NCBI RefSeq assembly: GCF_004375085.3
Contig: NZ_SNAQ03000007.1
Span: 124,001-188,000 of the forward strand
Source: Lewinella sp. W8
GTDB lineage: Bacteria; Bacteroidota; Bacteroidia; Chitinophagales; Saprospiraceae
Reading direction: 5' to 3'
DNA: 64,000 nt
In this document: positions 17,509 through 26,404 of the stretch, piece after piece
Layout of the letters: the number at the start of each line of letters is the position of its first letter
Numbering within the stretch: the stretch's first letter is position 1
Program-made: the position numbers and the translations under genes
Notes under the pieces: generated by a model
What the model was told of the DNA's origin: nothing
What the model saw: the letters and a program-made list of their open reading frames with translations, nothing else
Databases searched by the model: none

Positions 17509-17640
17509 GGCTTGCTCCGCAAGCTGGTCGTCAAGGCTAAGGCTTGGAAATGAACTCCGGAGTAAGTTTGCTCTGCAAGCCGGTCGTCAAGGCCCCGAAT
17601 CCGCCGGTCGAGACGATCCTCGTCGAGCCGCTCTTGGTGG
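17509..17640. repeat. Interspersed repeats A (two copies) and B (one copy)
   Basis: Between the convergent MFS and rfbC genes lie A copies at 17509-17536 and 17555-17592, with core GGCTTGCTCCGCAAGC (self-complementary, 3-nt loop) followed by GGTCGTCAAG. A B copy at about 17602-17640 contains CGGTCGAGAC...GTCGAGCCG. The same modules recur at 19.9-20.4 kb and 31.9-32.3 kb. The whole 17503-17732 gap appears to consist of these repeats. Confidence 0.8.
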
Positions 17641-17732
17641 AAAAACAATTTACCGAAGCAGCCTTACGGTCACGTCCAAAATAAGCATGGTCAGCACCGC
17701 ACAAACTGGTCAGTGATTACCGGTCGGAACGA

Positions 17733-18263
17733 TCAATCCAGTAACTCCCACCGCAGGTCGCGTTCGGCGAGCTGGAAAGCAGTGCCGAGGTCGGGCCAGT
17801 TGATGGCCAGCCGGGGGTCGTCGTAGCGCAGGCCTCCTTCGGCTTCCGGAGCGTAGAAGTTATCGCATTTGTAGGCGAAGGTGGCGTGGGGGGAGGTCAC
17901 GAGATAGCCGTGGGCGAAGCCACGGGGGACAAAGAGCTGGCGCCGGTTTTCGGCACTGAGCACGAGGCCGAAGCTTTGGTTCAGGGTGGGGGAGTCGGGG
18001 CGCAGGTCGACGATTACGTCATAGACTTCCCCCTCAAGGACCCGGACGAGTTTAGCCTGGGCGGCCTCTCCGTACTGGAAGTGCAGTCCCCGCAACACGC
18101 CGCGAGCGGAGCGGGCCTGGTTATCCTGCACAAACACATTGGGGATGCCTGCTTCCCGGAAGGTCCGTTCATTGTACGACTCAAAGAAGTAGCCCCGGTC
18201 GTCGCCGTGAACGACGGGCTCAAAAATAAGAGCGTCTGCCAGGGGAGTTGGAAGGAAAGGCAA
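17733..18263 (-). CDS. rfbC: dTDP-4-dehydrorhamnose 3,5-epimerase
   Basis: 176 residues. It epimerises dTDP-4-keto-6-deoxyglucose on the way to dTDP-L-rhamnose for surface polysaccharides. The family landmarks are all present: FEPVVHGDDRGYFFESYNE, FVQDNQARSARGVLRGLHFQ with the catalytic His, GEVYDVIVDLRPDSPT, FVPRGFAHGYLV and YKCDNFYAPEAEGGLRYDDP. The only suitable start is a TTG at 18261-18263, which gives the normal N-terminal length; an ATT 10 codons upstream is a weaker alternative. rfbA, rfbB and rfbD are not nearby. It follows the DinB gene by about 28 bp, so it may be read from that promoter. Confidence 0.93.
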   Translation of the reverse strand: MPFLPTPLADALIFEPVVHGDDRGYFFESYNERTFREAGIPNVFVQDNQARSARGVLRGLHFQYGEAAQAKLVRVLEGEVYDVIVDLRPDSPTLNQSFGLVLSAENRRQLFVPRGFAHGYLVTSPHATFAYKCDNFYAPEAEGGLRYDDPRLAINWPDLGTAFQLAERDLRWELLD

Positions 18264-18291
18264 GGTAGCTGGGATTGTTTCGGGAATCGGA

Positions 18292-18843
18292 TTACCAGCC
18301 GCGGTAGCGGGGAGGGGTAAGGTCCAGCAGCCGGAGGTAAACCAGCAACTGCGCCCGGTGGTGGGTGGCGTGATCCTGCAGGAGGTAGACGATGGTCCTG
18401 CGCGATTTGGGGCCGGCGAAAAAGTTCTCTACCGGTTCTTCCCACCGGTCTTCCGTGAGGGTGGTGACGGCGCTGGCGGCGAAGGCGTGGGCGTCCGTCA
18501 GTAATTGCACCAGTTCCTTGCGGGTCAGGGTTTCGGCGGACAGCTTGTTGCGCAACTCCTCCTCGTTGTAGCTAGCGGGTTGGTAGTCCAAAAAGCGGCG
18601 GGAGAGGCCGAACATATTGCCGCTGATGTGCTGCACCTGTTCCTGGATGGACATCTGGCTGGCGGTAGGGCGAAACTGCAGGCTGCTGTCGGGGACCATC
18701 TCCAGGGCTTCCAAAGTATACTTCAGGGAGTTTTCCCATTTTTCCAGCCACTCTTCGGTGGCCGTGCCGGCCTTAAAGGCGGCATCCTGTGCGTTCATGG
18801 TCATACCCAATAGACAAAAGACCAAAAGGAAGTAGTTTTTCAT
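18292..18843 (-). CDS. Secreted DinB-like four-helix protein
   Basis: 183 residues from ATG 18841-18843. The N-terminal signal MKNYFLLVFCLLGMTMNAQ is cleaved after NAQ. The mature part is a DinB/YfiT-type four-helix bundle: EQVQHISGNMFGL holds the first metal histidine and YLLQDHATHHRAQLLVYLRL the other ligands plus the typical HHRAQL. DinB-superfamily members are metal-dependent transferases or thiol-dependent enzymes of mostly unknown substrate; a periplasmic version is a Bacteroidota habit. The frame is open for 26 more codons upstream, but the -7 box 4 nt before this ATG settles the start. Confidence 0.88.
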   Translation of the reverse strand: MKNYFLLVFCLLGMTMNAQDAAFKAGTATEEWLEKWENSLKYTLEALEMVPDSSLQFRPTASQMSIQEQVQHISGNMFGLSRRFLDYQPASYNEEELRNKLSAETLTRKELVQLLTDAHAFAASAVTTLTEDRWEEPVENFFAGPKSRRTIVYLLQDHATHHRAQLLVYLRLLDLTPPRYRGW

Positions 18844-18847
18844 GCGG

Positions 18848-18855
18848 CAAAGATA
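18848..18855 (-). promoter_or_regulatory. -7 box directly before the DinB start
   Basis: On the minus strand TATCTTTG lies 4 nt before the ATG, the same geometry as the MFS gene. Confidence 0.75.
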
Positions 18856-19000
18856 AACGGTGGCGGGGGTTATGCCCGGCGGATATTTCCCAAAGGTAAA
18901 CTGCTGGGTTTGGGGGATCAATCAGGATGGCGAAGCAGGTACCGTGGACCCTGGTAGCGCAAGCCACCCGGATCATTTTGCAAGACCAAGCTCGCTCCCG

Positions 19001-19008
19001 TACCTTCG
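19001..19008 (+). promoter_or_regulatory. -7 box for the LysM gene
   Basis: TACCTTCG (TAnnTTYG type), 28 nt upstream of the proposed TTG start at 19037. Confidence 0.55.
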
Positions 19009-19036
19009 TAGTCTACTGATACAAAGAATCCCTATT

Positions 19037-19894
19037 TTGAAACGTGTAATTATTATCCTGCTGCTCCTGGCCGGTTGGCTGGAAGGGCAAGCCCAGTATA
19101 CGGGCGACAGCCTCTACTTTCTGCTCCCCACCGATACCATGACCCTGTATTCTGAAGGTAAGGGGGACGGACACATTTATTTCGACCATTATCTGGCCCC
19201 CGGGCAAACGCTCTTCGGGGCGGCGAGATTCTACGGGCTCACCCTGGAGGAGGTATACATGCTTAACCCGGGACTGCGGACCGGCTACGAAACGGGTGAC
19301 CGGGTGAAGGTCGTGGTGCCGAGGGGGGCGATTCGCCCGTCGCGGTCGGCCGACAGCCTGGCCTGGTTCGTTCCCATGCGCTACCGCATGGGCCCCGGGC
19401 AAACCTATTTCGGGCTACACAAACGGACGCTACAGCTCGAAAACGATGCCCAACTTCAGCAGTTGAATCCGGGATTGAATCCCCTGGCCATGTCGCGTAA
19501 CCAGGAGGTCAACGTTGGCTACCTGATGATTACCGGCATCCCAAAAGAACTCCAGGGAGAGGTGATCGACCCTTACGTAATCCGTAACCGGGGCCTGCGG
19601 GAACTCTGGGAACAGCGCACCAGTGGCAAGCGGATGATTGCCAACAACGGAAAGGCCGCCTGGACGGCCAAGGGAGACGACAACAAGTGGATGGCCCTGC
19701 ACCGTACGGCACCCATCAACAGCCTCATTGAGATTGATGATCCGCGCAGCCGCAAAACCCTTTACGCCCGCGTGGTGGGCCGCATCCCCGACCAGATTTA
19801 TGATCGGAATGTGGTGGTGGTCGTCAGTCCGCTCCTCGTCAAGGCTTTCGGGGTAAGGGACAAGCACTTTTACGTCCGTACGCGACATTTTTAG
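19037..19894 (+). CDS. Secreted LysM protein with double-psi-barrel-like C-terminus
   Basis: 285 residues from a TTG start (19037-19039), which places the signal peptide KRVIIILLLLAGWLEGQAQ at the N-terminus and follows a -7 box; the longer frame from 18860 has a poor N-terminus. Two LysM-like modules are seen: HYLAPGQTLFGAARFYGLTL...LNPGL (about 50-95) and RMGPGQTYFGLHKRTL...LNPGL (about 117-160). The C-terminal ~90 residues (GKAAWTAKGDDNKWMALHRT, IDDPRSRKTLYARVVGRIPD) resemble the double-psi beta-barrel of RlpA-type proteins seen in Bacteroidota LysM proteins. It probably binds peptidoglycan in the periplasm. Confidence 0.85.
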   Translation: MKRVIIILLLLAGWLEGQAQYTGDSLYFLLPTDTMTLYSEGKGDGHIYFDHYLAPGQTLFGAARFYGLTLEEVYMLNPGLRTGYETGDRVKVVVPRGAIRPSRSADSLAWFVPMRYRMGPGQTYFGLHKRTLQLENDAQLQQLNPGLNPLAMSRNQEVNVGYLMITGIPKELQGEVIDPYVIRNRGLRELWEQRTSGKRMIANNGKAAWTAKGDDNKWMALHRTAPINSLIEIDDPRSRKTLYARVVGRIPDQIYDRNVVVVVSPLLVKAFGVRDKHFYVRTRHF

Positions 19895-20423
19895 GTAAAG
19901 AGACCTCCGGGAAATGCATCCCGAAACCGGTCGAGACGTTCCACGTCGAGCCATTCATAGAGCCGGATGTTTCTAAGGGAAGGAGGGGTTAGGATGTAGG
20001 TTTCAGGCTCTAAGATCCAGGATAAGATTGGATGAACCGGCCGCAAACGAACGCAGGGGAAGGCCCGGAAAAGGCTTGCTCCGCAAGCCGGTTGCAAGGG
20101 GCCAGATCGATTTCTTGCCGAAAAAGTGGAGCTCGTCCGCCCAGGCGTGAGGCACGAGCAGGCTGGTCGGCCGAGCGGATAGACATCCCTGATCCCAAAC
20201 GCTTCGTCCATTTCAGGAAGTCCTCCCTTGGGCGATACCTTCCGGTGGACATTATCGGAGGTGGAGACTGGGAAGAAAGATGTGATGAACGTTGGTGCAT
20301 TCGTCGGACGGAAGTATCGCCAAGGGCGATGGAATCCGTACGACGAGGAAAAAGCAGTTTCTGGAAAAGGCTTGCTCGGCAAGCCGTTCGTAAAGACCAG
20401 ATCGGTATCTTGCCGGAAAAAGT
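19895..20423. other. Repeat-filled intergenic region
   Basis: 529 bp with no credible gene. It contains a B copy at 19924-19966 (CGGTCGAGACG...CGTCGAGCC) and A copies at 20073-20098 and 20369-20398. Sequence around the two A copies is also alike (CCAGATCG-T-TCTTGCCG-AAAAAGT after each), so a unit of about 70 bp has been duplicated. Minus-strand frames across it merely translate the repeats. Confidence 0.7.
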
Positions 20424-21128
20424 ATGGTGATGCGCTACGGAATTTTTCTCCTGGCACTTTGGATGCTGGGTTGCGGCAACGAAACTGCCGCTGTGGAAGA
20501 CCCCACCGGGACCGCCCCGGTGGAAGAAATGGTTGATGATGAGATAATCCCTGCTCCGATCCCGGCAGAAGTGGAGGGGGAAGACGACCTGGACGTAGAA
20601 GCTGCCATTGAGGAAATCAGAGGTGCTTACCAGCAAATTGAACAGTGGAAAGCCGGCGGTATGCTGAAAAAAGACTCCATCTCGTTTAGGTGCGATGAAG
20701 GCGTGGAGGGTGGTTCGGTGGTGCTGTACCGTCGGGGAACCCAGACCGTTTTGGTGGAATACAGTCTGTACCAGGGGGATCACGGCGGGGGCGTAGAATA
20801 CTGGTACCTCCGGGATGGACGGCCCGTGTTTGTGTTTGGGGAGTCCAGTTACTGGCATTTTGGCGGACCGCAAAGTGAGCTGGAAGACGGCAGCCTGGTC
20901 AGTGGCACCAGGGATGTCGTTACGGAGGAACGCTTTTACGTACGGGAGGGCAAAGTTATCCGGGCCTTGACCAAGGAGTACGAGATACTGAGTTGGGCCG
21001 ACGAGCCTACCGATCCGGACAATGTGCCGAATCAATTGCTGGAAACCGACGGAGAATTACCCGCTGCCTGGGATTTTGTCTCGGAGGTCATCCAAACGGG
21101 TAAGGCTGACTGCGACCTGGTGGGATAA
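20424..21128 (+). CDS. Lipoprotein of unknown function
   Basis: 234 residues starting MVMRYGIF (an ATG at 20430 is equally possible). The signal LLALWMLG|C17 is a clean lipobox. An acidic, Pro-rich spacer (about 20-60) leads to a globular beta-rich part with segments GGSVVLYRRGTQTVLVEY, VEYWYLRDGRPVFVFG and ERFYVREGKVIRALTK. That pattern of short strands is seen in small envelope lipoproteins, but I cannot assign a family. It is followed by a copy of repeat D. Confidence 0.8.
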   Translation: MVMRYGIFLLALWMLGCGNETAAVEDPTGTAPVEEMVDDEIIPAPIPAEVEGEDDLDVEAAIEEIRGAYQQIEQWKAGGMLKKDSISFRCDEGVEGGSVVLYRRGTQTVLVEYSLYQGDHGGGVEYWYLRDGRPVFVFGESSYWHFGGPQSELEDGSLVSGTRDVVTEERFYVREGKVIRALTKEYEILSWADEPTDPDNVPNQLLETDGELPAAWDFVSEVIQTGKADCDLVG

Positions 21129-21164
21129 ACCCACCCACCCGGCCCCCGGAAGGAAGCCCGGCAT

Positions 21165-21204
21165 CCTGTACCGGCTTAGCCGAGTATTCCGCTTTGCTTC
21201 ACGC
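21165..21204. repeat. Interspersed repeat D, copy 2
   Basis: 36 of 40 positions match 1632-1671. It lies 37 bp after the lipoprotein stop codon and about 115 bp before smc. Confidence 0.75.
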
Positions 21205-21306
21205 GCCGTCGCCCGCCTTAGTTTTCCCCACCGGCTGTTAACAATGCTGTGGAAAGGGAGGAAAACTTCCCTTGGTGCGGTGGTAGGACAATCGTGAGGG
21301 AGGTAC

Positions 21307-21314
21307 TACCTTCG
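21307..21314 (+). promoter_or_regulatory. -7 box directly before smc
   Basis: TACCTTCG ends 4 nt before the smc ATG at 21319, again leaderless geometry. Confidence 0.65.
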
Positions 21315-21318
21315 CAGG

Positions 21319-24300
21319 ATGCGGCTGAAGCAACTAGAGATAAAGGGCTTTAAGAGTTTTGCCAACCAAACGGTCGTCAACTTTGACGAGGACGTCATTG
21401 GTATCGTCGGTCCCAATGGTTCGGGGAAGTCGAACATCGTAGACGCCATTCGTTGGGTGCTGGGAGAACAGAAGGGCAGTGAGCTACGCCTGGACAAGAT
21501 GAGTTCGGTCATCTTCAACGGTACCAAAAAGAAGAAGGCCGGGAATCTGGCCTCCGTCTCGCTGACTTTCGACAACGATAAGGGACTGCTCCCCACCGAA
21601 TACAATACCGTCACCGTTACGCGGATGCTGTACCGGAGTGGAGACAGCGAATATCAGCTCAACGGCGTAAAATGCCGCCTGAAGGATATTTCCAATCTCC
21701 TGCTGGATACCGGTATCGGCTCCAATTCCTACGCCATCATCGCCCTGGGGATGGTGGACGATATCCTGGCCGATAAGGACAACAGTCGCCGCCGGATGTT
21801 TGAGCAGGCGGCGGGCATCAGTAAGTACAAAAGCCGTAAGCGGGAGACCCTCAACAAGCTCAAGGCCACGGAGGGGGACCTGGACCGGATCGAGGATCTC
21901 CTCCACGAGATCAACAATAACCTCGTCAGTTTGGAGAAGCAGGCCAAGCGCGCGCGTCGCTACCTGGAACTCAAGGGGCAATACCGGACGATGAGCCTGC
22001 AGTTGACGCAGCAGAAAGTCGGTAAGCTTCGGGGGGATTACGGCAAACTGAAGGGAGAGATCACGGCAGCCGAAGACGAATACCGTGCTTCGGACGTGAA
22101 AATCCGCCAACTGGAGGCCAAGCTCGAGGAGGAGCGGAAGAAGCACGTCGATAAAGAAAAGGGGCTCGGAGAGCGCCAGAGAAAACTGAACGAGTTGGTC
22201 AACGAGCTTCGCGGCCTCGAAAACGAGAAGCAGATGCTGGCCCAGCGAAAGACTTTCGTGAAGCGCCAGACGGAAAAACTGCATCAGGATGTAGCCCAGG
22301 CGGCGGGGCAGCTAACCGACTACACCGAACAGATCGCCCGTATGGAGGGGCAGATCGCCGAAGAAAAGCGCACCGAGGCGGCCAGGAAATCTGCCCTGGA
22401 TGCGGCGGCCGAAGCGCTGGAAGAAATCCGCAGCGGACACGAGAGCATCAAGGGCCGGTTGGAGGAAGGCCTGCAGCAACAGCAGCAGGAGGAGCGCAAA
22501 ATATTTGAGCTGGAGAAGCGCCGGGCCATCAACGGCAACCAGGTAGAGAACTTCCGTTTTCAGATGGAGCGCAACGCCGGGGAAATGGAAGATCGCCAGG
22601 GGGAGCGCGAAAGCCTGGAAGCCAGCCTCCGGGAACTGGAGGCCGCCGAGGCGGAGCAGCTCAAATCCCTGGAGGCCCTGGAGAAGGCCGAGACGGACCG
22701 TCGGGATGCCCTGGAGAAGGCCGAGGAAACGGTTGATAATCTGCAGAGTGAACAGAGCCGGATCAACCGGGGCCTGGACGCGCGCCGCAACGAATACAAG
22801 CTGACCAAGAGCATGATCGACAGTCTGGAAGGTTTTCCGGAATCGATCCGCTTCCTGGCGCAGAGCAAGCAATGGAAGGAGGACCCCCAGCTGCTTTCCG
22901 ACCTCCTCCTCGTAGAGCCCGATTACCGGGTGGCCATCGAAAACTACCTCGAAGCCTTTCTGAATTACTACGTGGTAGAAAACGCCGCCGAGGCGCGGTC
23001 GGCCATCCAGTTACTGAGCCGGAGCCAGAAGGGTAAGGCCAACTTTTTCCTGCTGGATACGATGGACGATCGTTTTGACGGAGGACCCGCCCTGCTGCCG
23101 GCGGGTACCCGGCCGGCCACGGAGGTGGTGCGGGTAGATCGTGCCTACCAGCCCCTGCTGAACCACCTGCTGCACAACGTTTTGGTGACCGACTCGGATG
23201 AACTGCCGGAACAGCCACCCGAGGGGCTGACGATCCTGTCCCGAAGCGGGCGCTTTATCCGGCGCCCCTTCTCGGTGAGTGGTGGTTCGGTTGGCCTGTT
23301 TGAGGGTAAAAAGATTGGTCGGAAGAAGAACCTGGAACAACTCGAAAAGGCCATCGCCGAGGCCGAAGCCAAGGCGGAGGTCATCGACAAGCAACTTTAT
23401 CAGGAGCGTAATAAACTCAACGAATTACGGCAGCGCCGGGTGGATAAGGACATCCAGGAAAAACAGCGCGAACTGAGCCGCCTGCAGCAGAAGCGGGCCG
23501 CCCTGCGGGCCCGGGTGGAGAGTTTCGCCAACTACTTCAACGAGACCACCGCCAAGAATGAGCAACTGCAGCAGCAGGTAGACGATATGCTGCGGGGCAA
23601 CGTGGAGATCGAGCAGCAACTCAAGGAGCTGCAAACCAGGGTGGAGGAGCTGCGGGAACAGCTGGCGGGTACCGACGGCAACTACCGTCAACTCAGCGAA
23701 CAACTCTCCCAGGCCAGCGCCGCCTACAACGAGCAAAACATCCTCTACATCCGGCAGCAGAATAAGGTGCAGACGCTGGAGCAGGAGTTGACCTTCCGCC
23801 AAAACCGGCTGACCGAGCTCGGGCAGCAGGACGAGGAAAATAAGGACCAACTGAATAAGCTGGCCAAAGAAGCCCGGCAGTTTGAGGAGCAAGAGATTAC
23901 CCTGGCCAAGAACCTGGAGCTGATGTACGCCAACCGGCAGGAGTACCAGTCTACCCTCAACCTGTTCGAATCGGCCTACTTTGAGGCCCGCACCGAGATC
24001 AATAAGCTGGAGGACGACCTGCGGCGGGAAAACCGCGTGCGCCAGGACGGACAGATCAAGGTCAATCAGCTCAAGGAGAAGTTTACCGACATCAAGTTCA
24101 AGATCAACGGTCTGGCCGAGCGGCTGAAGATTGAGTTCAACCTCGGACTGGAAGAACTCAACCAGCAGGATATTCCCGAATGGACCGGAGACGCCACCGA
24201 ACTGGAGATGAAGGTGGACCGCCTGCGGGGCCGCATCGCCAATTACGGGGAAATTAACCCCCTGGCCGTGGAGGCCTACGACGAGATGAAAGAGCGTCAC

Positions 24301-24873
24301 GAGACCATCACCAAACAACGGGATGACATTGTGGAGGCCAAGGACACCCTGATCAATACGATCAAGGAGATCGAAGAAACCGCAACGGTACAGTTCCTGG
24401 ACGCCTTTGAGCGGGTCCGGATTTACTTCATCGACGTTTTCCGCAGCCTGTTTACCGAAGACGATAACTGTGACCTGATCCTCTTGGACCCCGAAAACCC
24501 CCTGGAATCCAAGATTGAAATCGTGGCCAAACCGAAGGGCAAACGGCCACAGACCATCAGTCAGCTGAGTGGTGGCGAAAAGACTCTGACCGCCACGGCG
24601 CTTCTCTTCGCGCTCTACCTGCTCAAGCCGGCTCCCTTCTGTATTTTCGACGAGGTGGATGCCCCACTGGATGACGCGAACATTGCCAAGTTTAACCGCA
24701 TCATCAAGAAGTTCAGCAAAGAGAGCCAGTTCATCATCGTCACCCACAACAAGCTGACCATGGAGGCCGTAGACAGCATCTACGGGGTGTACATGGCCGA
24801 ACAGGGCGTCAGTGGCGTAGCGCAGGTGAAGTTCACGGAACTGGAGGGCAGTTCGGTGTTTTCGGCGGTGTAG
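21319..24873 (+). CDS. smc: Chromosome segregation protein SMC
   Basis: 1,184 residues, full length for the family. The N-terminal ATPase half has Walker A GPNGSGKSN (31-39). A coiled coil (about 170-500) rich in Glu/Lys/Gln leads to a hinge around 510-670, then a second coiled coil. The C-terminal half has the signature LSGGEKTLTA (from residue 1083) and Walker B FDEVDAPLDD (D1111). SMC dimers with ScpA/ScpB extrude and organise DNA for chromosome segregation. scpA/scpB are not in the window. The start follows a -7 box by 4 nt. Confidence 0.98.
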   Translation: MRLKQLEIKGFKSFANQTVVNFDEDVIGIVGPNGSGKSNIVDAIRWVLGEQKGSELRLDKMSSVIFNGTKKKKAGNLASVSLTFDNDKGLLPTEYNTVTVTRMLYRSGDSEYQLNGVKCRLKDISNLLLDTGIGSNSYAIIALGMVDDILADKDNSRRRMFEQAAGISKYKSRKRETLNKLKATEGDLDRIEDLLHEINNNLVSLEKQAKRARRYLELKGQYRTMSLQLTQQKVGKLRGDYGKLKGEITAAEDEYRASDVKIRQLEAKLEEERKKHVDKEKGLGERQRKLNELVNELRGLENEKQMLAQRKTFVKRQTEKLHQDVAQAAGQLTDYTEQIARMEGQIAEEKRTEAARKSALDAAAEALEEIRSGHESIKGRLEEGLQQQQQEERKIFELEKRRAINGNQVENFRFQMERNAGEMEDRQGERESLEASLRELEAAEAEQLKSLEALEKAETDRRDALEKAEETVDNLQSEQSRINRGLDARRNEYKLTKSMIDSLEGFPESIRFLAQSKQWKEDPQLLSDLLLVEPDYRVAIENYLEAFLNYYVVENAAEARSAIQLLSRSQKGKANFFLLDTMDDRFDGGPALLPAGTRPATEVVRVDRAYQPLLNHLLHNVLVTDSDELPEQPPEGLTILSRSGRFIRRPFSVSGGSVGLFEGKKIGRKKNLEQLEKAIAEAEAKAEVIDKQLYQERNKLNELRQRRVDKDIQEKQRELSRLQQKRAALRARVESFANYFNETTAKNEQLQQQVDDMLRGNVEIEQQLKELQTRVEELREQLAGTDGNYRQLSEQLSQASAAYNEQNILYIRQQNKVQTLEQELTFRQNRLTELGQQDEENKDQLNKLAKEARQFEEQEITLAKNLELMYANRQEYQSTLNLFESAYFEARTEINKLEDDLRRENRVRQDGQIKVNQLKEKFTDIKFKINGLAERLKIEFNLGLEELNQQDIPEWTGDATELEMKVDRLRGRIANYGEINPLAVEAYDEMKERHETITKQRDDIVEAKDTLINTIKEIEETATVQFLDAFERVRIYFIDVFRSLFTEDDNCDLILLDPENPLESKIEIVAKPKGKRPQTISQLSGGEKTLTATALLFALYLLKPAPFCIFDEVDAPLDDANIAKFNRIIKKFSKESQFIIVTHNKLTMEAVDSIYGVYMAEQGVSGVAQVKFTELEGSSVFSAV

Positions 24874-24894
24874 TAGCGGCGGAGGCTGAGGAGA

Positions 24895-25220
24895 AGGCTG
24901 AGGCTAAGGAGAAGGAGAGGAGGTTGCCCTGGTCGGAACGGTAAACTGAGTAGGCGTGCGCCAAGCAGTTTCTGGTCCGAACAGTGGAGGTTGCCGGAGA
25001 AAGCGGAGGCTGAGGAGAAGGTAGGTGGTAGCGGGTAGGATTGTAGCGGCGAATGCACCTGTTTCAAGCTAAGGAGAAAGCTAAAGGTTACCCTGGTCGG
25101 AACGGTAAATTGAGTAGGCGTCAGCCAAGCAGTTTCTGGTCCAAACAGTGGAGGTTGCCGTAGAAGCCGGTCGTTAAGAAGAAGGCGAGGCGGTAGCGGG
25201 TAGGAGAGTAGCCGCGGGTC
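24895..25220. repeat. Tandem ~165-bp repeat (module C)
   Basis: Two copies of a unit about 164 bp apart. Copy 1 is centred on 24921-24995 and copy 2 on 25085-25160; both read through CCTGGTCGGAACGGTAAA, TGAGTAGGCG and AAGCAGTTTCTGGTCC with few differences. Each is flanked by purine-rich GGCTGAGGAGAAGG runs and ends with GGTAGCGGGTAGGA. Copy 2 also carries AAGCCGGTCGTTAAG, the 3' half of module A. The 24874-25245 gap between smc and the next gene is nearly all repeat. Confidence 0.8.
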
Positions 25221-25232
25221 CCTTTCGCTCCC

Positions 25233-25240
25233 TATCTTGC
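25233..25240 (+). promoter_or_regulatory. -7 box of the secreted protein gene
   Basis: TATCTTGC, 5 nt before the ATG at 25246. A one-base departure from TAnnTTTG but the same position as the other near-leaderless genes. Confidence 0.6.
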
Positions 25241-25245
25241 ACCGT

Positions 25246-26154
25246 ATGAACTCCATCTCCTACCGTATCTGCTTGCTCGGGTTACTAATGTGCAGCGTAT
25301 TTACCCTGGCGGGGCAGTCCCTGCCCCCGGCCCTGGAAATCCTCTCCGGGGGAGGCACCTGGGTGGCCGAAGGCGCCGGGCGCGGACTGGCGGGCCGTAC
25401 CGAAAAACAATTTTCCGTGGGCCTTGACGGGCAGATCGTACACGTGAAAACCTACAACGTGAACGCCGAAACCGGAACGTTCGGCTTGCGGAGTGAGGGG
25501 GTGCGGTACTGGCAGATGGCGGACTCCAGCTGGCACTTTACCGAATACGATAAACTGGGGCAGCACACCAGTGGCAAGGTAACGGCCAGCGGCAGGGACC
25601 TGTATTATGATTACGTCTACCAGAACTTTGACGTCCGGGACGCCTGGCATTATCTGGACGACCATGCCTACGACTACGTCGTGGGGCTGTGGAACGGAAC
25701 CGATTGGGACCGGATATTTCACCGGGACACCTTTCGGACGGTAGCACCGGCCGTGGAGTCCGGCTGGATGGTCGTCTACGCCCACGATGAGCACGGGCGG
25801 GCGACGGAGGGCAGTTTGGCGGCGCTGCGCGCCGCGGTCAAGTCCGGTAAGGAAGTCCGGCTGCGGTGGAAACACACCCGGTCGGATAAAAACGCCCATT
25901 CGGTGGAACACTTCGCGGAGGCCAGTTTCCTGACGGTCCTGAACGACCATCACGTCCTGGCCCAAATTGAGCCCATCATCGGGCAAACGCCCAACTTTAG
26001 GGAGGCCTCCATTACGCTCAAGGAACAGTTACAGTGGTCGATGCTGGCCAGTACGCGGGGTACCCACGATACGATGATGCGCAATCCGGCCACGGGAGAA
26101 CTCGCCAGTCACCGACCCCTGGCCCTCCCGATGGCGTGGCTGATCCGGCCTTAG
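25246..26154 (+). CDS. Secreted protein of unknown function
   Basis: 302 residues starting MNSISYRICLLG; three codons upstream also lie in frame from a TTG, but the -7 box argues for this ATG. A signal peptide ends near LAGQS. The mature protein has two similar-looking beta-rich halves: LSGGGTWVAEGAGRG...VRYWQMADSSWHFTEY (about 30-165) and GWMVVYAHDEHG...VRLRWKHTRSDKN (about 175-300). The repeated Trp/Tyr strands suggest lipocalin-like barrels, but I do not recognise the family. Downstream lies an unusual pair of hairpins. Confidence 0.8.
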   Translation: MNSISYRICLLGLLMCSVFTLAGQSLPPALEILSGGGTWVAEGAGRGLAGRTEKQFSVGLDGQIVHVKTYNVNAETGTFGLRSEGVRYWQMADSSWHFTEYDKLGQHTSGKVTASGRDLYYDYVYQNFDVRDAWHYLDDHAYDYVVGLWNGTDWDRIFHRDTFRTVAPAVESGWMVVYAHDEHGRATEGSLAALRAAVKSGKEVRLRWKHTRSDKNAHSVEHFAEASFLTVLNDHHVLAQIEPIIGQTPNFREASITLKEQLQWSMLASTRGTHDTMMRNPATGELASHRPLALPMAWLIRP

Positions 26155-26199
26155 CAGAATAACCTTAGGTTAAGGGTTGATGGATTCACAATCAAAGGA

Positions 26200-26277
26200 T
26201 TATCGAGGCGAATCAATGGCTCTCCTCGATAAACGCTTCGAGGACACCCCAAATGACGGATGGCGTCCTCGAAGCGT
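26200..26277. repeat. Two adjacent perfect hairpins
   Basis: TTATCGAGG (26200-26208) pairs with CCTCGATAA (26224-26232). Immediately next, ACGCTTCGAGGAC (26233-26245) pairs with GTCCTCGAAGCGT (26265-26277), a 13-bp stem with a 19-nt loop. There is no T-run, so a simple terminator is unlikely. They sit between two secreted-protein genes. Confidence 0.7.
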
Positions 26278-26404
26278 CCGAAAAATCACGGATGTTGGGG
26301 TCCTTTGAGTGTCGCCAGGAGCTAACCTCACGTTAGAATATATTCACGCTAAACCACCAAAGGGCGGGTAGGGTGCATCCCTTGGGGGCACCCAAGTTTT
26401 CCCA

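Noticed and set aside
20010-21035. Minus-strand frame of 341 codons over the repeat region and lipoprotein gene
   Set aside because: It mostly translates repeat modules, and the plus-strand lipoprotein has a proper signal.
23425-24747. Long antisense frame across the 3' half of smc
   Set aside because: A Leu/Gln/Val-rich mirror of coiled-coil coding sequence, not a protein.
24895-25220. Possible CRISPR array
   Set aside because: Only two ~165-bp units, no short repeats with equal unique spacers and no cas genes.
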